Source: Candidatus Saccharimonadota bacterium
GTDB lineage: Bacteria > Patescibacteria > Saccharimonadia > Saccharimonadales > Nanosyncoccaceae
Direction of reading: 5' to 3'
NCBI GenBank assembly: GCA_017429465.1
Contig: JAFROU010000034.1
Location: 1 to 5,251, forward strand
DNA length: 5,251 bases
Shown here one piece after another: positions 4,981-5,251 of the stretch (position 1 is the first letter of the stretch; every line of letters starts with the position of its first letter). Position numbers and translations under genes: made by a program. The notes beneath the pieces were generated by a model, which saw only the letters and a list, made by a program, of their open reading frames with translations, was not told the origin of the DNA and searched no databases.

Positions 4981-5251
4981 TTAGCCTTTAAATACGCAGC
5001 GAAGGATACCGCCATCGGCACCAGAAAGGCTAGAGGTGCCACTGTATTGCGCGTTCCCTGTCCAAATCCAGAAGTAAGGATCATTATTGAAATTTGAATT
5101 GAGGTAGCCATTCCTTGATATAAGAATGATATCTTCGTTAATATTAATGAAACTACCTTCGGACATGAATCCCCATGCTCCATAATAAAGTGGAGCTTGA
5201 GTGAACGGTGTCATACTGTAGCCATAGTCCATGACGCCATTCCAACCATAA
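4981..5251 (-). CDS. Hypothetical, probably extracytoplasmic protein, C-terminal part (5' end outside window)
   Basis: On the minus strand the frame runs from the right edge of the window to a TAA at 4983-4981, giving 89 complete codons. An ATG exists at 5232-5230, but the frame stays open beyond it (YGWNGV precedes it), so the real start is probably outside the window. The sequence is rich in Tyr, Trp, Gly, Asn and Ser, has no Lys-rich or helical cytosolic character, and ends GADGGILRCVFKG. The terminal RCV recalls the closing motif of FISUMP-type (Fibrobacter succinogenes major paralogous domain) surface proteins, where a G-x-x-RCV ending is common, but this resemblance is weak. No catalytic motif or membrane segment is visible in this part. 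Its stop is 3 nt from the glyA stop on the opposite strand. Confidence 0.6.
   Translation of the reverse strand, partial: YGWNGVMDYGYSMTPFTQAPLYYGAWGFMSEGSFININEDIILISRNGYLNSNFNNDPYFWIWTGNAQYSGTSSLSGADGGILRCVFKG

Noticed and set aside
4974..5183. Alternative minus-strand frame at the right end
   Set aside because: It overlaps the other minus-strand frame, which stays open to the window edge and has a more plausible secreted-type composition; this one overlaps the glyA stop and begins internally.

Overview
The window looks like part of a small, AT-rich bacterial genome of the Candidate Phyla Radiation type, most plausibly Saccharibacteria or a relative. This is an inference from several signs: compact gene packing, Shine-Dalgarno-led genes, a large Tyr/Ser/Thr-rich surface protein with a Listeria-Bacteroides (InlB B-type) repeat, and divergent folate enzymes. 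A low-GC Firmicute is the main alternative. TGA acts as stop at the end of the surface protein gene and of thyA, and no core gene has an in-frame TGA. This argues against the TGA=Gly code of Gracilibacteria and Absconditabacteria.

Layout. (1) Positions 1-1265, plus strand: the 3' part of a surface protein gene that begins before the window, with a Flg_new-like repeat, two tandem ~100-residue PPC-like beta domains, a GGGGSS linker and an unrecognised C-terminal domain. (2) Positions 1262-1290: a good sigma70-type promoter (TTGATA, 17 nt, TATTAT) whose -35 box overlaps that gene's stop. It serves a TTG-started HD-domain phosphohydrolase (1338-2096) that ends in a clear intrinsic terminator (2103-2126). 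(3) Positions 2164-2172: an extended -10 promoter, followed almost at once by a strong ribosome binding site and the operon thyA (2192-3130), folA (3127-3609), glyA (3619-4977). (4) Positions 4981-5251, minus strand: the C-terminal end of an unrecognised, probably extracytoplasmic protein, convergent with glyA and only 3 nt from it.

The three operon genes encode the complete thymidylate cycle. GlyA charges tetrahydrofolate with a one-carbon unit from serine, ThyA spends it to turn dUMP into dTMP and releases dihydrofolate, and DHFR regenerates tetrahydrofolate. ThyA and FolA overlap by 4 nt (ATGA), which suggests coupled translation. The HD protein upstream resembles YfbR/HDDC2-type 5'-deoxynucleotidases, so it may also act on the nucleotide pool, but it has its own promoter and terminator.

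No wholly new system is evident. The notable points are departures from family consensus in the enzymes: a ~19-residue insertion beside the GlyA active site, loss of the N-terminal phosphate-binding Arg motif in ThyA, Phe for the NADPH-contacting Arg in DHFR, and HE for HD in the phosphohydrolase. The other is an unassigned C-terminal domain in the surface protein. I saw no tRNA, rRNA, CRISPR array or insertion sequence.
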